Assembly: GCF_001937195.1 (NCBI RefSeq)
Contig: NZ_MSDO01000011.1
Span: 62,001 to 126,000, forward strand
Length of the DNA: 64,000 nt
Direction of reading: 5' to 3'
Origin: Salinicola socius
Lineage (GTDB): Bacteria > Pseudomonadota > Gammaproteobacteria > Pseudomonadales > Halomonadaceae
Both the position numbers and the translations under genes were made by a program. Each line of letters begins with the position of its first letter. The first letter of the stretch is position 1. The notes beneath the pieces are model-generated. The model saw only the letters and a program-made list of their open reading frames with translations. It was not told the origin of the DNA and did not search any database. This document shows, in pieces, positions 47,272 through 57,887 of this stretch.

Positions 47272-47709
47272 ATGAAAGCACTACCCTATCAGGCCAAGGC
47301 AGTCATCGGCCGGCGCGAGATGATCACGCTGCCGGATCTACACCTCACGCTGTGCTGCAAGGCAGACACCGGTGCGCGAACCTCGGCCTTGCATGCAGAA
47401 CAGATAGAACCCTATGAAGAAGACGGCCATCCGTGGATCCGGTTCATCACTCGCTCGAGTGGTCAACAGAGCACCCACCACGAATGCCAGCTGCCGTTGC
47501 ACGACCGCCGGAGAGTGAGAAGTTCCAATGGCCAGCAGGAGTGGCGCTACGTCATTCGTACGCGCCTCATCCTCGGTGGCCTGGATTTTCCCATTGAACT
47601 GACACTGACCGATCGCAGTAACATGCGTCACCCCATGCTGCTGGGAAGGCGCGCCATGCGACGCCTGCTGGTTGCCCCGGGTGCCGCATTCCTGCACGGT
47701 GAACCCTGA
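47272..47709 (+). CDS. rimB: RimB-like retropepsin-fold zinc protease
   Basis: 145-aa protein of the retropepsin-like, 'ATP-dependent zinc protease' family. The active-site-like motif is [14 protein letters not shown] (Asp37 region), with [14 protein letters not shown] near the C-terminus. In Pseudomonas RimB works with RimK and modulates or removes the poly-glutamate tail that RimK adds to ribosomal protein S6. The adjacency to rimK here supports the same role. The frame is compact and starts 4 bases after the DUF3549 gene. Confidence 0.88.
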   Translation: MKALPYQAKAVIGRREMITLPDLHLTLCCKADTGARTSALHAEQIEPYEEDGHPWIRFITRSSGQQSTHHECQLPLHDRRRVRSSNGQQEWRYVIRTRLILGGLDFPIELTLTDRSNMRHPMLLGRRAMRRLLVAPGAAFLHGEP

Positions 47710-47756
47710 CCGCTGTTCGCCACGCCTTCTCACTTACGCTCCGGAGCTCCCCGCGC

Positions 47757-48665
47757 ATGCATATCGGCATCTTGTCACGCAATCGCAACCTTTACTCGAC
47801 GCGCCGCTTGATCGAAGCCGCCGAGCAGCGTGGTCATAGTGTCAGAGTCGTCGACACGCTGCGCTGCTACATGAGCATTGCCTCGCATCGCCCCTCGATC
47901 CATTACAAGGGCGCCGAACTCGAGCCTTTCGACGCCATCATCCCGCGTATCGGTGCCTCGGTCACATTCTACGGCTGCGCGGTCCTGCGCCAGTTCGAGA
48001 TGATGAGTACCTACGTGCTCAACGACTCGGTCGCGATCACGCGTTCACGCGATAAATTGCGCTCTCTGCAGTTGCTCTCGCGCAAGGGGCTGGGGCTGCC
48101 GGTCACTGGCTTTGCTCATTCACCCGATGACATTCCCGATCTGATCACCATGGCCAAGGGCGCACCTCTGGTGATCAAGCTGCTGGAGGGCACGCAGGGG
48201 ATCGGTGTCGTACTGGCAGAAACCAACCAGGCGGCCGAATCGGTCATCCAGGCATTCATGGGCATGAAGGCGAACATCATGGTCCAGGAGTACATCAAGG
48301 AGGCCAAAGGCGCCGATATCCGCTGTTTCGTCATCGGTGACAAGGTCGTGGCATCGATGAAACGCCAGGCTGCCGAAGGCGAATTTCGCTCCAATCTGCA
48401 TCGAGGCGGCACCGCCAGCGTCATCCGTATCACGCCGGAAGAACGCTCCACCGCCATTCGCGCGGCCAAGGCGATGGGGCTTGGCGTGGCAGGCGTTGAT
48501 CTGCTGCGTTCCAACCATGGTCCGGTGATCATGGAGGTCAATTCTTCTCCCGGCCTGCAGGGCATCGAATCCGCCACCGGCAAGGACATCGCGGGTCAGA
48601 TCGTGGAGCATCTGGAGAAAAACGCCACCCCTCCGCGTAAAGCGCCGCAGAAGCCGAAAGGCTAG
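47757..48665 (+). CDS. rimK: Ribosomal protein S6-L-glutamate ligase
   Basis: ATP-grasp ligase of 302 aa that adds glutamate residues to the C-terminus of ribosomal protein S6, changing translation under changing conditions. The sequence follows E. coli RimK closely ([69 protein letters not shown] and [12 protein letters not shown]). Metal-binding acidic residues are in the last of these. It follows rimB by 47 bases. Confidence 0.96.
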   Translation: MHIGILSRNRNLYSTRRLIEAAEQRGHSVRVVDTLRCYMSIASHRPSIHYKGAELEPFDAIIPRIGASVTFYGCAVLRQFEMMSTYVLNDSVAITRSRDKLRSLQLLSRKGLGLPVTGFAHSPDDIPDLITMAKGAPLVIKLLEGTQGIGVVLAETNQAAESVIQAFMGMKANIMVQEYIKEAKGADIRCFVIGDKVVASMKRQAAEGEFRSNLHRGGTASVIRITPEERSTAIRAAKAMGLGVAGVDLLRSNHGPVIMEVNSSPGLQGIESATGKDIAGQIVEHLEKNATPPRKAPQKPKG

Positions 48666-48777
48666 TTTGAGGAAAAATTGAACAAATAGCCGGAAATACT
48701 AGATTTTTCTGCACTCAGGGGTAGCAAAACAGTGTTTCCGGCCGCACAATTTGTGTCACCTCAGGAGGTGGCCGCAT

Positions 48778-49218
48778 ATGTTTCTCGACAATCGCCAAGT
48801 GGCGATGGACAGCGTACTCGAGGCGCTGGCCGACAGTCTCGATTACTTTCAGGACAATCTCGATCGCCTGCGCCCGGCGCTGCGTAATGCCCTGAAACCC
48901 CATTACGAGGAACGTGGGGTGGCCATGCGCGAGCTACAGCAACTGGTCCGCGAGCACCTCGATATCCTGCCCCGCGATGCCGACGTCGAGCGCGACGACT
49001 ATCTCTGGCTCTGGAGCCGCATCAAGAGTTTCGTAGGTAACGACAGTGCCGTGCTGCTTGGCGAGCTGCTCGAGCAGGAACGCGTGCTGATGCAGGCGCT
49101 GGGCAACGCCTTCACCCACCCGCTACCGGAAGCGCTGGAACCTACCCTGGAACGGTGCTGGAAAAACTGCCGCGCACTGATTCGCGAGATCAACAAGCTG
49201 CAGCAGCGTCAGCGCTGA
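48778..49218 (+). CDS. Hypothetical helical protein
   Basis: 146-aa soluble protein, almost entirely alpha-helical and charged, with no family I can name. Heptad-like leucine spacing in SVLEALADSLDYFQDNLDRL and LLGELLEQERVLMQALGNAF suggests a helical bundle. The start MFLDNRQ is fixed by a strong AGGAGGTG 7 bases upstream; the frame extends nine codons further without such a site. An inverted pair GCCGGAAA/TTTCCGGC (48689-48742) lies in the upstream region. It is the last plus-strand gene before a long minus-strand run. Confidence 0.72.
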   Translation: MFLDNRQVAMDSVLEALADSLDYFQDNLDRLRPALRNALKPHYEERGVAMRELQQLVREHLDILPRDADVERDDYLWLWSRIKSFVGNDSAVLLGELLEQERVLMQALGNAFTHPLPEALEPTLERCWKNCRALIREINKLQQRQR

Positions 49219-49306
49219 CCGGCAGACTACGGTCTACTGGACCGCCCTACCCCGCCAGCCTCGCCAATTCGGACCCCCTGGATCACCGGGAAACGGAGCA
49301 ACCCGC

Positions 49307-49966
49307 TCACGGCGGTGAAAGCCGAATCGGCTCCAGAGGACCCAGAAAATAGGGTTCCCGCCCCCAGACGTAGAGATCGCCGAAGGTCGCAGCGCGGGCG
49401 AGCCACTCGCGCAGGCGAAGCCGCCATTCGCCCTCGACGCCGTCATCGGGCACGGCGCAACCGGTGGCCTCGACGCCGAGAGCGTCGGCGATGAACAGTG
49501 CCCGCGGCAGGTGCCAGCCCTGAGAAATCAGCATCAGTCGATTCGCGCCAAACACCTCCTTGGCCCGGACAACGCTGTCGAAAGTACTGAAGCCGGCATA
49601 ATCGAGCGTCAGCAGAGCATCGTCCACGTTGCGATGACGCAGAGAACGCCACATGCTGATGGGCTCGTTGTAATAGCGCGTGCGGTTGTCGCCGGAAAGC
49701 AGCAGATGCCGAACACGGTGAAGCCGCAGCAGTTCTGCCGAGGCTTCCATTCTGGCCTGATAGTAAGGATTGGTGCCGCCCGCTCGCAGCCACTGAGCAG
49801 TGCCGAAGACCAGGCCCACCGGCTGTGTGGTGCACAGTGGCAGCTCGTGCTCGATGCGATCCTGGGTCTTGTGAAGTATCCACAGATTGATCGCCGCGAC
49901 ACCGATCACCAGCAGCAACAGGCCCGCCATCACCGCCTTGACCAGCGCTTTCAGAACCCCAAGCAT
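49307..49966 (-). CDS. sanA: SanA-like membrane protein (DUF218)
   Basis: 219-aa protein with an N-terminal membrane anchor (residues ~8-30, AVMAGLLLLVIGVAAINLWIL) and a DUF218 domain facing the periplasm. Motifs are VGLVFGTAQWL, LLLSGDNRTRYYNEP and LISQGWHLPRALFIA. SanA in E. coli affects envelope barrier function (vancomycin exclusion at high temperature). No good ribosome-binding site is visible. It is separated from the suf genes by 271 bases with a direct repeat. Confidence 0.87.
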   Translation of the reverse strand: MLGVLKALVKAVMAGLLLLVIGVAAINLWILHKTQDRIEHELPLCTTQPVGLVFGTAQWLRAGGTNPYYQARMEASAELLRLHRVRHLLLSGDNRTRYYNEPISMWRSLRHRNVDDALLTLDYAGFSTFDSVVRAKEVFGANRLMLISQGWHLPRALFIADALGVEATGCAVPDDGVEGEWRLRLREWLARAATFGDLYVWGREPYFLGPLEPIRLSPP

Positions 49967-50103
49967 GAATCGACGACACCGTTAGCGTGGGGGAAAGGTA
50001 GGCATGAGACGCTCCAGCCAGAAATCGAATGGCGAGCAGGAAACGGAATAGAAGTGTCGATCTGCATATCGCTTTCGCTTGCCCAGACGGCGTTAAAAAT
50101 CGG

Positions 50104-50166
50104 CTGGTGCGCCAGCCCGGTCAAGATGCTCATTGACATCGCGTAAACTGGTACGCCAGCCCGGTC
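50104..50166. repeat. 19-bp direct repeat upstream of sanA
   Basis: CTGGTGCGCCAGCCCGGTC (50104-50122) and CTGGTACGCCAGCCCGGTC (50148-50166), 18 of 19 identical, starts 44 bases apart. Each begins with the imperfect palindrome CTGG-N4-CCAG, so they may be a pair of regulator sites. Confidence 0.8.
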
Positions 50167-50237
50167 CGTCTGCGCCGATTTTTGCCTTGGCTACGCGCCC
50201 CGGCCTTGCCTTCGCTCGTCGACTTTTCAGACAAAGC

Positions 50238-50801
50238 CTAGAACATCCCCAGCTCAAGGCGCGCCTCTTCGCTCATCATCTCACGCCCCCAGGGCGGGTC
50301 GAAAACGATTTCGACGTGAACCTTGGAGAACTGCGAGGCCCCGAGAATCTTGCGCCGTGCATCTTCGGCGATGACATCTCCCATGCCACAACCGGGGGCC
50401 GTCAACGTCATGCGAATGGTCACCATCCGCTCGCCAGTGAGAAGCCGCTCGATGCGACACCCGTAGACCAGTCCCAGATCGACGATATTGACCGGTATCT
50501 CCGGGTCGAAACAGGTCCGCAGCTGATCCCAGATGAAGGCTTCCATCTCCGCCTCGTTCGCATCGGGATCCAGCGTCGGACGTTCTAGCGCCTTGAGTCC
50601 CAGTGCGTCGAGATCATGCCCCTCGATCAGGTAGAGACGTCCTTCGTAGCTGACGCTGATCGAGCTGCCCTTGGCCTGCATCACCACCACCGTGCTGTCT
50701 TCGGTCAGCGTGATGGTCTTGCCGAACGGAATCGAAATGACATCGACATCCCGTTGCAGCGGCATTTCCTGGCCCTTGTAGACCTCGTTGAGAGGATCCA
50801 T
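50238..50801 (-). CDS. sufT: SufT-type Fe-S assembly protein (DUF59)
   Basis: 187-aa protein of the SufT type with a C-terminal DUF59/MIP18-like domain. This includes FDPEIPVNIVDLGLVYGCRIE and the conserved Cys in LTAPGCGMGDVIAEDA. SufT-like proteins aid maturation of Fe-S proteins. The second of two adjacent ATGs is preferred because AGGAG is 5 bases before it. The gene lies 52 bases after sufS and closes the suf operon. Confidence 0.9.
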   Translation of the reverse strand: MDPLNEVYKGQEMPLQRDVDVISIPFGKTITLTEDSTVVVMQAKGSSISVSYEGRLYLIEGHDLDALGLKALERPTLDPDANEAEMEAFIWDQLRTCFDPEIPVNIVDLGLVYGCRIERLLTGERMVTIRMTLTAPGCGMGDVIAEDARRKILGASQFSKVHVEIVFDPPWGREMMSEEARLELGMF

Positions 50802-50853
50802 CATTGCTCCTGACAGAATTGCCGGCCCGGACATGCCGGGAGCCGGAACCGGC

Positions 50854-52095
50854 TCAGCGCAGCATGCCCAGCACGCGCCGCAAGGCCTCGACGAATGCGT
50901 CGACTTCCTCCGGCGTGTTGTAGACCGCCAGCGACGCGCGACAGGTCGCTTCGACACCAAAATGATTCAGCACGGGTTGGGCACAGTGGTGTCCGGTGCG
51001 AATCGCCACGCCCAACTGATCGATCAGCAGACCGATATCCTGGGAATGTGCGCCGTCGACGACGAACGAGATCACGCCGGCCTTCTGCGGTGCCGTGCCG
51101 ATGATCCTCAGCCCGTCGACCTGCTCGAGTTCCTGGGTGGCATGATCGAGTAACCACTGTTCCCAGGCCGACAGTCGCTCGATCCCGAGCGCATTGACCC
51201 AGTCCAGCGCCGCGCCCATGGCGATGACGTCCGCCACCGATGGCGTCCCGGCCTCGAAACGGTGCGGGACCGCCGCAAACTCGGTGCCACGCTCGAAGGA
51301 GACCCTCGATATCATCTCCCCGCCGCCCTGCCATGGCGGCATGGACTCGAGAAGGGATGCCTTGCCATAGAGCGCTCCGGCGCCCATCGGCCCGTAGACC
51401 TTGTGCCCCGAGAAGGCATAGAAGTCGGCATCCAGCGCCTGCACGTCGACCGCCTGATGCGGCACCGCCTGGGCACCGTCGACCAGAATCCGCGCGCCAC
51501 ACGCATGCGCGTCACGCGCCATCTCGGCGATGGGGTTGATCGTGCCCAAGGCGTTGGAAATGTGGTTGACGCAGACCAGTTTGGTCCGCTCGCCCAGCAT
51601 CCCGCGATAGGCGTCCTGATCCAGCACGCCTCGCGCATCGACGGGGATGACCTTGATCGCGATACCCAACTCACGCTCGAGCAACTGCCAAGGCACGATA
51701 TTGGAGTGATGCTCCATCAGCGAGACCACGACCTCATCGCCGGCCTTCAGATTGGCTCGTCCCCAGCTGTTGGCCACCAGATTGATCGCTTCGGTGGTGC
51801 CACGGGTGAACACGATCTCCCGCGGCTCGAACGCATTGAGGTGGCGTTGCACCTTGCTCCGCACACCCTCGAAGGCGGCCGTCGCTTCGTCCGCCAGCGT
51901 ATGCAGCCCACGATGGATGTTGGCGTTGTAGCGGCGATAGTAGTCGCTGAGGCTATCGATGACCGCCACCGGCGTCTGGCTGGTGGCCGCATTGTCGAGA
52001 TAGATCAGCGGCTGGCCATGGACTTCCCGATCGAGAATCGGAAAATCCCGTCGTACTGCCGCCAGGTCCAGCGTCAGATCGGTAATCGCGGTCAT
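50854..52095 (-). CDS. sufS: Cysteine desulfurase SufS
   Basis: PLP-dependent enzyme of 413 aa that takes sulfur from cysteine for Fe-S cluster assembly. The PLP lysine is in AFSGHKVYGPMGAG and the catalytic cysteine is Cys371 in RTGHHCAQP, which marks the group II (SufS) type. The ribosome-binding site GGAGG lies in the end of sufD, whose stop is one base away. No sufE or sufU gene is seen nearby to accept the sulfur. Confidence 0.95.
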   Translation of the reverse strand: MTAITDLTLDLAAVRRDFPILDREVHGQPLIYLDNAATSQTPVAVIDSLSDYYRRYNANIHRGLHTLADEATAAFEGVRSKVQRHLNAFEPREIVFTRGTTEAINLVANSWGRANLKAGDEVVVSLMEHHSNIVPWQLLERELGIAIKVIPVDARGVLDQDAYRGMLGERTKLVCVNHISNALGTINPIAEMARDAHACGARILVDGAQAVPHQAVDVQALDADFYAFSGHKVYGPMGAGALYGKASLLESMPPWQGGGEMISRVSFERGTEFAAVPHRFEAGTPSVADVIAMGAALDWVNALGIERLSAWEQWLLDHATQELEQVDGLRIIGTAPQKAGVISFVVDGAHSQDIGLLIDQLGVAIRTGHHCAQPVLNHFGVEATCRASLAVYNTPEEVDAFVEALRRVLGMLR

Positions 52096-52096
52096 C

Positions 52097-53434
52097 TCAG
52101 GCCTCCTGAATCGCCTCGGCGGTTTCCACCAGATCCGCCAGATTGAAGCGCTCCGGCAAACGACCGGCGACAGCTCTTTCGACTCGCTCGGCGATGACGT
52201 TGAGACGGACCTTGTCCATTACCTCGCCGACAAACGCCAGTGTCAGCAATGCCCTGGCCATCGGCTCATCGATACCGCGACTGCGCAACGCATAGACCGC
52301 GTCTTCGTCCAGCTGGCCCGTGGTGGCGCCGTGAGAGCACTTGACGTCGTCTGCGTAGATCACAAGCTCCGGCTTGGTATCGATCTCGGCGCGATCGGAC
52401 AGCAGCAGGTTGGCGTTGTTCTGATACGCCTCGATCTGCTGAGCGTCCTTCTTGACGAAGACCTTGCCGTTGAACACACCGCGAGAGCGATCATCGAGAA
52501 CGCCCTTGTAGTTCTCGTTGGAGAACGTGCGCGGCGCGTTGTGATTGACCAGCGTATGGTTGTCGACGTGCTGACGCCCCTGAACGAAGAACAGCCCGTT
52601 ATAGGCGGCTTCAGCGCCCTCGCCATTGAGATCCGTCACCAGATCCGTGCGCACCAGCGCACCACCGAGGTTCATGTTGTACGAGTTGAAGCGGCTATCG
52701 CGCCCCTGATCGACATGAATGCTGGCCACGTGCAGATCCGTCAGTGCGGCTTCCTGCAACTTGTAGTGATCGATGATAGCGCCGCGGTCGAGCAGCACCT
52801 CGGTCACCACGTTGGTGAAGTTGGCCGCCTCGGACTCACCCGAGTAGTGCTCGATGATCGTCGCCTCGGCGCGTGCGCCCGCCTCGATCAGTATCCGCGG
52901 ATGACTCATCACCGGCTGTCCGTTGGCCCGCGACAGCAGCAGCACATAGATCGGCTTGTCGACTACCGTTCCCGACGCCAGGCGCACGATGGCACCTTCG
53001 TCGGCAAAGGCCGTGTTCAAGGCGGTAAAGGGCGAGAAGTCGACGCCCGCCAGACGGCCCAGCGAGCCTCCGACCGCTTCGTGATTGGCGACTATCGCCT
53101 GGGATAACGGCTCGATGGAGACACCGGACGGCAGCCCGTCGAGCTCGGACAATGCCGGGCTGAACAGACCGTCGACCAGTACCAGCCGGTAGGCATCGAT
53201 ATCCAGACGCTGCTCGTCGAAGCGGGCGGAATCGAACTCGGCGTCGGTCGCCAGCGCGAAGTCACCCTCAGCTATACGGCGCACGTCGGTATATTTCCAC
53301 TGCTCGTCACGGCGGGTCGGGAAGCCCATGGCCTCGAAGCGCGCCGCGCCAGCCTGCCGGCGTGCCGCTACCCAACTGGGATCCCCGCCTCGGCGCGCAG
53401 TCAGACGCTCGAGAAAGCGTTCCGGTGCACTCAT
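52097..53434 (-). CDS. sufD: Fe-S assembly scaffold subunit SufD
   Basis: 445-aa subunit of the SufBC2D scaffold on which clusters are built. It is SufB/D-type throughout the C-terminal half (DRSRGVFNGKVFVKKDAQQIEAYQ, LVIYADDVKCSHGATTGQLDEDAVYALRSRGI), the latter with the conserved His needed for cluster formation. The start overlaps the end of sufC by 4 bases (ATGA). Confidence 0.95.
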   Translation of the reverse strand: MSAPERFLERLTARRGGDPSWVAARRQAGAARFEAMGFPTRRDEQWKYTDVRRIAEGDFALATDAEFDSARFDEQRLDIDAYRLVLVDGLFSPALSELDGLPSGVSIEPLSQAIVANHEAVGGSLGRLAGVDFSPFTALNTAFADEGAIVRLASGTVVDKPIYVLLLSRANGQPVMSHPRILIEAGARAEATIIEHYSGESEAANFTNVVTEVLLDRGAIIDHYKLQEAALTDLHVASIHVDQGRDSRFNSYNMNLGGALVRTDLVTDLNGEGAEAAYNGLFFVQGRQHVDNHTLVNHNAPRTFSNENYKGVLDDRSRGVFNGKVFVKKDAQQIEAYQNNANLLLSDRAEIDTKPELVIYADDVKCSHGATTGQLDEDAVYALRSRGIDEPMARALLTLAFVGEVMDKVRLNVIAERVERAVAGRLPERFNLADLVETAEAIQEA

Positions 53435-54183
53435 GCGACAGACTCCTCCAGCACCCAGTCATAGCCCCGTTCTTCGAGTTCGAGCGCCAGGTCCTTGCCA
53501 CCGCTCTTGACGATGCGGCCATCGACCAGCACATGAACGTGATCCGGCACGATATGATTGAGCAAGCGTTGGTAGTGAGTCACCAGCAGGATCGCGCGGT
53601 CGGCGTTGCGCAGCGAATTGACCCCATCGGCGACGACCTTCATGGCGTCGATATCCAGGCCGGAGTCGATCTCGTCGAGCATCGCCAGCTTCGGCTGCAG
53701 AATCAGCATCTGCAGAATCTCGTTGCGCTTTTTCTCGCCGCCGGAAAAGCCTTCGTTGACGGCACGCTGCAGGAAGCTCGGATCCATCTTCATATCGGTG
53801 CTTTTTTCACGCACCAGCTTCATGAATTCCGGCGCCGGAATTTCCCCCTCGCCACGCGCGGCTCGCTGAGCATTGAGGGCGGCCTTGAGCAGATAGATAT
53901 TCTTGACCCCGGGGATCTCGATCGGGTACTGAAAGCCCAGCAACAAGCCGGCGCGAGCACGCTCCTCGATTTCCATCTCGAGCACATCCTGGCCTTCGAA
54001 CAGAATCGTGCCCTGAGTCACCTCATAACCGTCTTTCCCGGCGATCACGGCCGACAGTGTCGACTTGCCGGCGCCGTTCGGGCCCATGATGGCGTGAACC
54101 TCACCGGCATTGATGGTCAGGTTGAGACCCTTGAGGATCACCTTGTCCTCGACCGTGACGTGAAGATCTTTGACTTCGAGCAT
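53431..54183 (-). CDS. sufC: Fe-S assembly ATPase SufC
   Basis: ABC-type ATPase of 250 aa that powers the SufBD scaffold in the cytoplasm. The Walker A motif GPNGAGKST is at residues 34-42, the signature is SGGEKKRNEILQ and Walker B is LAMLDEIDSGLDIDA. The start follows the sufB stop by 75 bases. Confidence 0.97.
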   Translation of the reverse strand: MLEVKDLHVTVEDKVILKGLNLTINAGEVHAIMGPNGAGKSTLSAVIAGKDGYEVTQGTILFEGQDVLEMEIEERARAGLLLGFQYPIEIPGVKNIYLLKAALNAQRAARGEGEIPAPEFMKLVREKSTDMKMDPSFLQRAVNEGFSGGEKKRNEILQMLILQPKLAMLDEIDSGLDIDAMKVVADGVNSLRNADRAILLVTHYQRLLNHIVPDHVHVLVDGRIVKSGGKDLALELEERGYDWVLEESVA

Positions 54184-54258
54184 GTGTCACCCTTGAAACG
54201 AGAGAGACCGCCGACGCAGCCTCCCGGATTGGCGTGTAAATTCGACTGTGGCGGCGGA

Positions 54259-55701
54259 TCAGCCTACCGAGCCTTCCAGCGTCACGTTGAGCAGCGCTTC
54301 CGCTTCGACCGCGAACTCCATCGGCAGCTCCTGAAAGACATCCTTGCAGAAGCCGTTGACGATCATGCTCACCGCGTCCTCTTCATCGATACCGCGGGCG
54401 CGGCAGTAGAAGAGCTGATCGTCGGCGATCTTGGAGGTGGTCGCCTCGTGCTCGACAGTGGCGGTACTGTTGCCGATTTCCTGATACGGGAACGTGTGGG
54501 CACCGCACTGATCGCCGATCAGCAACGAATCACACTGGGTATAGTTGCGCGCGCCCTTGGCGCGCGGCCCGATCTTGACGAGGCCGCGGTAAGCCTGGTC
54601 ACTACGACCGGCGGCGATACCCTTGGCAACGATGGTCGAACGGGTGTTCTCGCCGATATGGATCATCTTGGTGCCGGTGTCCGCCTGCTGACGACCGTTG
54701 GTCACGGCAACGGAATAGAATTCACCGATACTCTCCTTGCCGCGCAGCATGCAGGAGGGATACTTCCAGGTGATGGCAGAGCCCGTCTCGACCTGAGTCC
54801 AGCTGATGCGGGAGCGGTCGCCACGGCAATCGCCGCGCTTGGTGACGAAGTTGTAGATCCCGCCCTTGCCGTTCTCATCCCCCGGATACCAGTTCTGCAC
54901 CGTGGAATACTTGATGTACGCATCCTCGAGCGCGACCAGCTCGACCACCGCTGCATGAAGCTGGTTCTCATCGCGCATCGGCGCGGTACAACCCTCGAGA
55001 TAGGAGACCTGGGCCCGCTTGTCGCAGACGACCAGCGTACGCTCGAACTGCCCGGTATTGGCGGCGTTGATGCGGAAATAGGTCGACAGCTCCATCGGGC
55101 ATTTCACGCCCTCCGGCACGTAGACGAACGAGCCATCGGTAAAGACTGCCGAGTTGAGCGCGGCAAAGTAGTTATCCGACTGCGGTACCACCGTGCCCAG
55201 ATACTGACGCACCAGCTCCGGGTATTCCCGGATGGCCTCGGAGATGGAGCAGAAGATCACGCCAGCCTCGTGAAGCTTGTCCTTGAACGTCGTGGCCACC
55301 GAAACGGAATCGAACACCGCATCGACAGCAACACCGGCCAACGCAGCCCGCTCATGCAGAGGAATACCCAACTTCTCGTAGGTTTCGAGCAGTTTGGGAT
55401 CGACCTCGTCCAGACTCTGCGGGCGATCTTCCGGTTTCTTCGGCGCACTGAAATAAGAGATCGCCTGATAGTCGATCGGCGGGTACTCCAGATGCGACCA
55501 CGATGGCGGCGTCATCTTCAGCCACTGGTGATAGGCCTCCAGACGCCACTCGAGCATCCATCGCGGCTCTTCTTTCTTCTGGGAAATGAAGGCGATCGTG
55601 CTTTCGTCAAGCCCAGGCGGCACGGTCTCGCTTTCGATGTCGGTCACGAATCCCTGCTTGTATTCGCGACGGACCAACTGCTCCATCTCTTCGCTAGCCA
55701 T
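54259..55701 (-). CDS. sufB: Fe-S assembly scaffold subunit SufB
   Basis: 480-aa scaffold subunit, near-identical in length to other SufB proteins. Landmarks are [42 protein letters not shown] (probable cluster-ligand Cys) and [15 protein letters not shown] in the C-terminal part. First structural gene of the operon, 102 bases after the Rrf2 regulator. Confidence 0.96.
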   Translation of the reverse strand: MASEEMEQLVRREYKQGFVTDIESETVPPGLDESTIAFISQKKEEPRWMLEWRLEAYHQWLKMTPPSWSHLEYPPIDYQAISYFSAPKKPEDRPQSLDEVDPKLLETYEKLGIPLHERAALAGVAVDAVFDSVSVATTFKDKLHEAGVIFCSISEAIREYPELVRQYLGTVVPQSDNYFAALNSAVFTDGSFVYVPEGVKCPMELSTYFRINAANTGQFERTLVVCDKRAQVSYLEGCTAPMRDENQLHAAVVELVALEDAYIKYSTVQNWYPGDENGKGGIYNFVTKRGDCRGDRSRISWTQVETGSAITWKYPSCMLRGKESIGEFYSVAVTNGRQQADTGTKMIHIGENTRSTIVAKGIAAGRSDQAYRGLVKIGPRAKGARNYTQCDSLLIGDQCGAHTFPYQEIGNSTATVEHEATTSKIADDQLFYCRARGIDEEDAVSMIVNGFCKDVFQELPMEFAVEAEALLNVTLEGSVG

Positions 55702-55803
55702 GGTCTTCTCTCCTCTCCACCGAGAGTCTTAGGACGAAGACACGGTCCCGACGAGTGCGGGTGGCAACGAGCCGCCACCTCCCACCGTCATCGCCACGCC
55801 TTC

Positions 55804-56283
55804 TTAATGTTCGCGCACTGCCCCGATCGAAGAGGGCAACGTCACGCTTTGAATCGGTAACTGCACCGGCAGCTTGAGCGGGCTGGACTGGGCGAGATGC
55901 GCCAGCGTGACGCACTCGAGCAGTGTCCGCACCGCCTGCGACACCCGCTGCCAGTTGTCCGCCACACCGCAGGTATCCAGCAAGTCACACTCGCCATCGG
56001 CGTGGCTGCACTCGGTCATTCCGATCGGCCCTTCGATGGCGGCGATGATGTCGCTGGCCGTGATCTCCGCCGGAGACCGGGACAGCACATAGCCACCGTG
56101 AGAGCCCCGACGGGATTCCAGCAACCCACTCCTGGCCAGCATCTTGAGCGTCTTGCCCACCGTGGGGTGAGGAAGATTGACCTGCCCTGCCAACTCGGTC
56201 GCGGTGTGCGCCTGCTCGGGGTCCCGTGCAATCTGCGCCATGATCACGGCCGCGTAATCCGTCAATTTCGATAGCTTCAGCAT
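55804..56283 (-). CDS. Rrf2-family regulator of the suf operon (SufR/IscR-like)
   Basis: 159-aa transcription factor with an N-terminal winged helix (LTDYAAVIMAQIARD, HPTVGKTLKMLARSGLLESRRG and GGYVLSR) and three cysteines in CSHADGECDLLDTC that can hold a [2Fe-2S] cluster. This matches the SUF-specific IscR-like group, which senses Fe-S supply and represses the operon. Its own promoter spacer holds a matching palindrome (56320-56336). The C-terminal ~40 residues after the Cys motif are longer than in short IscR proteins. Confidence 0.9.
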   Translation of the reverse strand: MLKLSKLTDYAAVIMAQIARDPEQAHTATELAGQVNLPHPTVGKTLKMLARSGLLESRRGSHGGYVLSRSPAEITASDIIAAIEGPIGMTECSHADGECDLLDTCGVADNWQRVSQAVRTLLECVTLAHLAQSSPLKLPVQLPIQSVTLPSSIGAVREH

Positions 56284-56314
56284 GCGGTGATGCCCTCTCG
56301 ATCCTGACAGCTGC

Positions 56315-56343
56315 CATATAGGACCATTTTAGTCCTCTTTACA
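56315..56343 (-). promoter_or_regulatory. Promoter and operator of the suf regulator
   Basis: On the minus strand TGTAAA, 17-base spacer, TATATG. The spacer holds the inverted repeat AGGACTAAAATGGTCCT (56320-56336), the right place for a repressor to block RNA polymerase. The regulator gene starts ~30 bases downstream. Confidence 0.6.
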
Positions 56344-56449
56344 CACGCTGTGAACCCTAACCGTCGGCGCGAACGGCATGCCCGCCCGCGATCGTGCATC
56401 GGTCGATCAGGTCGGCGCTGAGTACACGACGGCCGGTTCTCCAAAACGA

Positions 56450-56480
56450 CTCGACCCGCTGCCGGAAGCAGCGGGTCGAG
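56450..56480 (-). terminator. Terminator of purA
   Basis: Perfect 13-bp stem CTCGACCCGCTGC/GCAGCGGGTCGAG with a 5-base loop, 25 bases after the purA stop, followed on the minus strand by TCGTTTTGG. Confidence 0.85.
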
Positions 56481-56505
56481 CTCTTCGATCACGACCCCAT
56501 CAGGA

Positions 56506-57879
<1,374 letters not shown>

Positions 57880-57887
57880 TCATCGGC

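Noticed and set aside
53362-55860. 832-codon plus-strand open frame
   Set aside because: It lies wholly antisense to sufD, sufC and sufB, whose products are unmistakable; high-GC codon usage opens the opposite frame.
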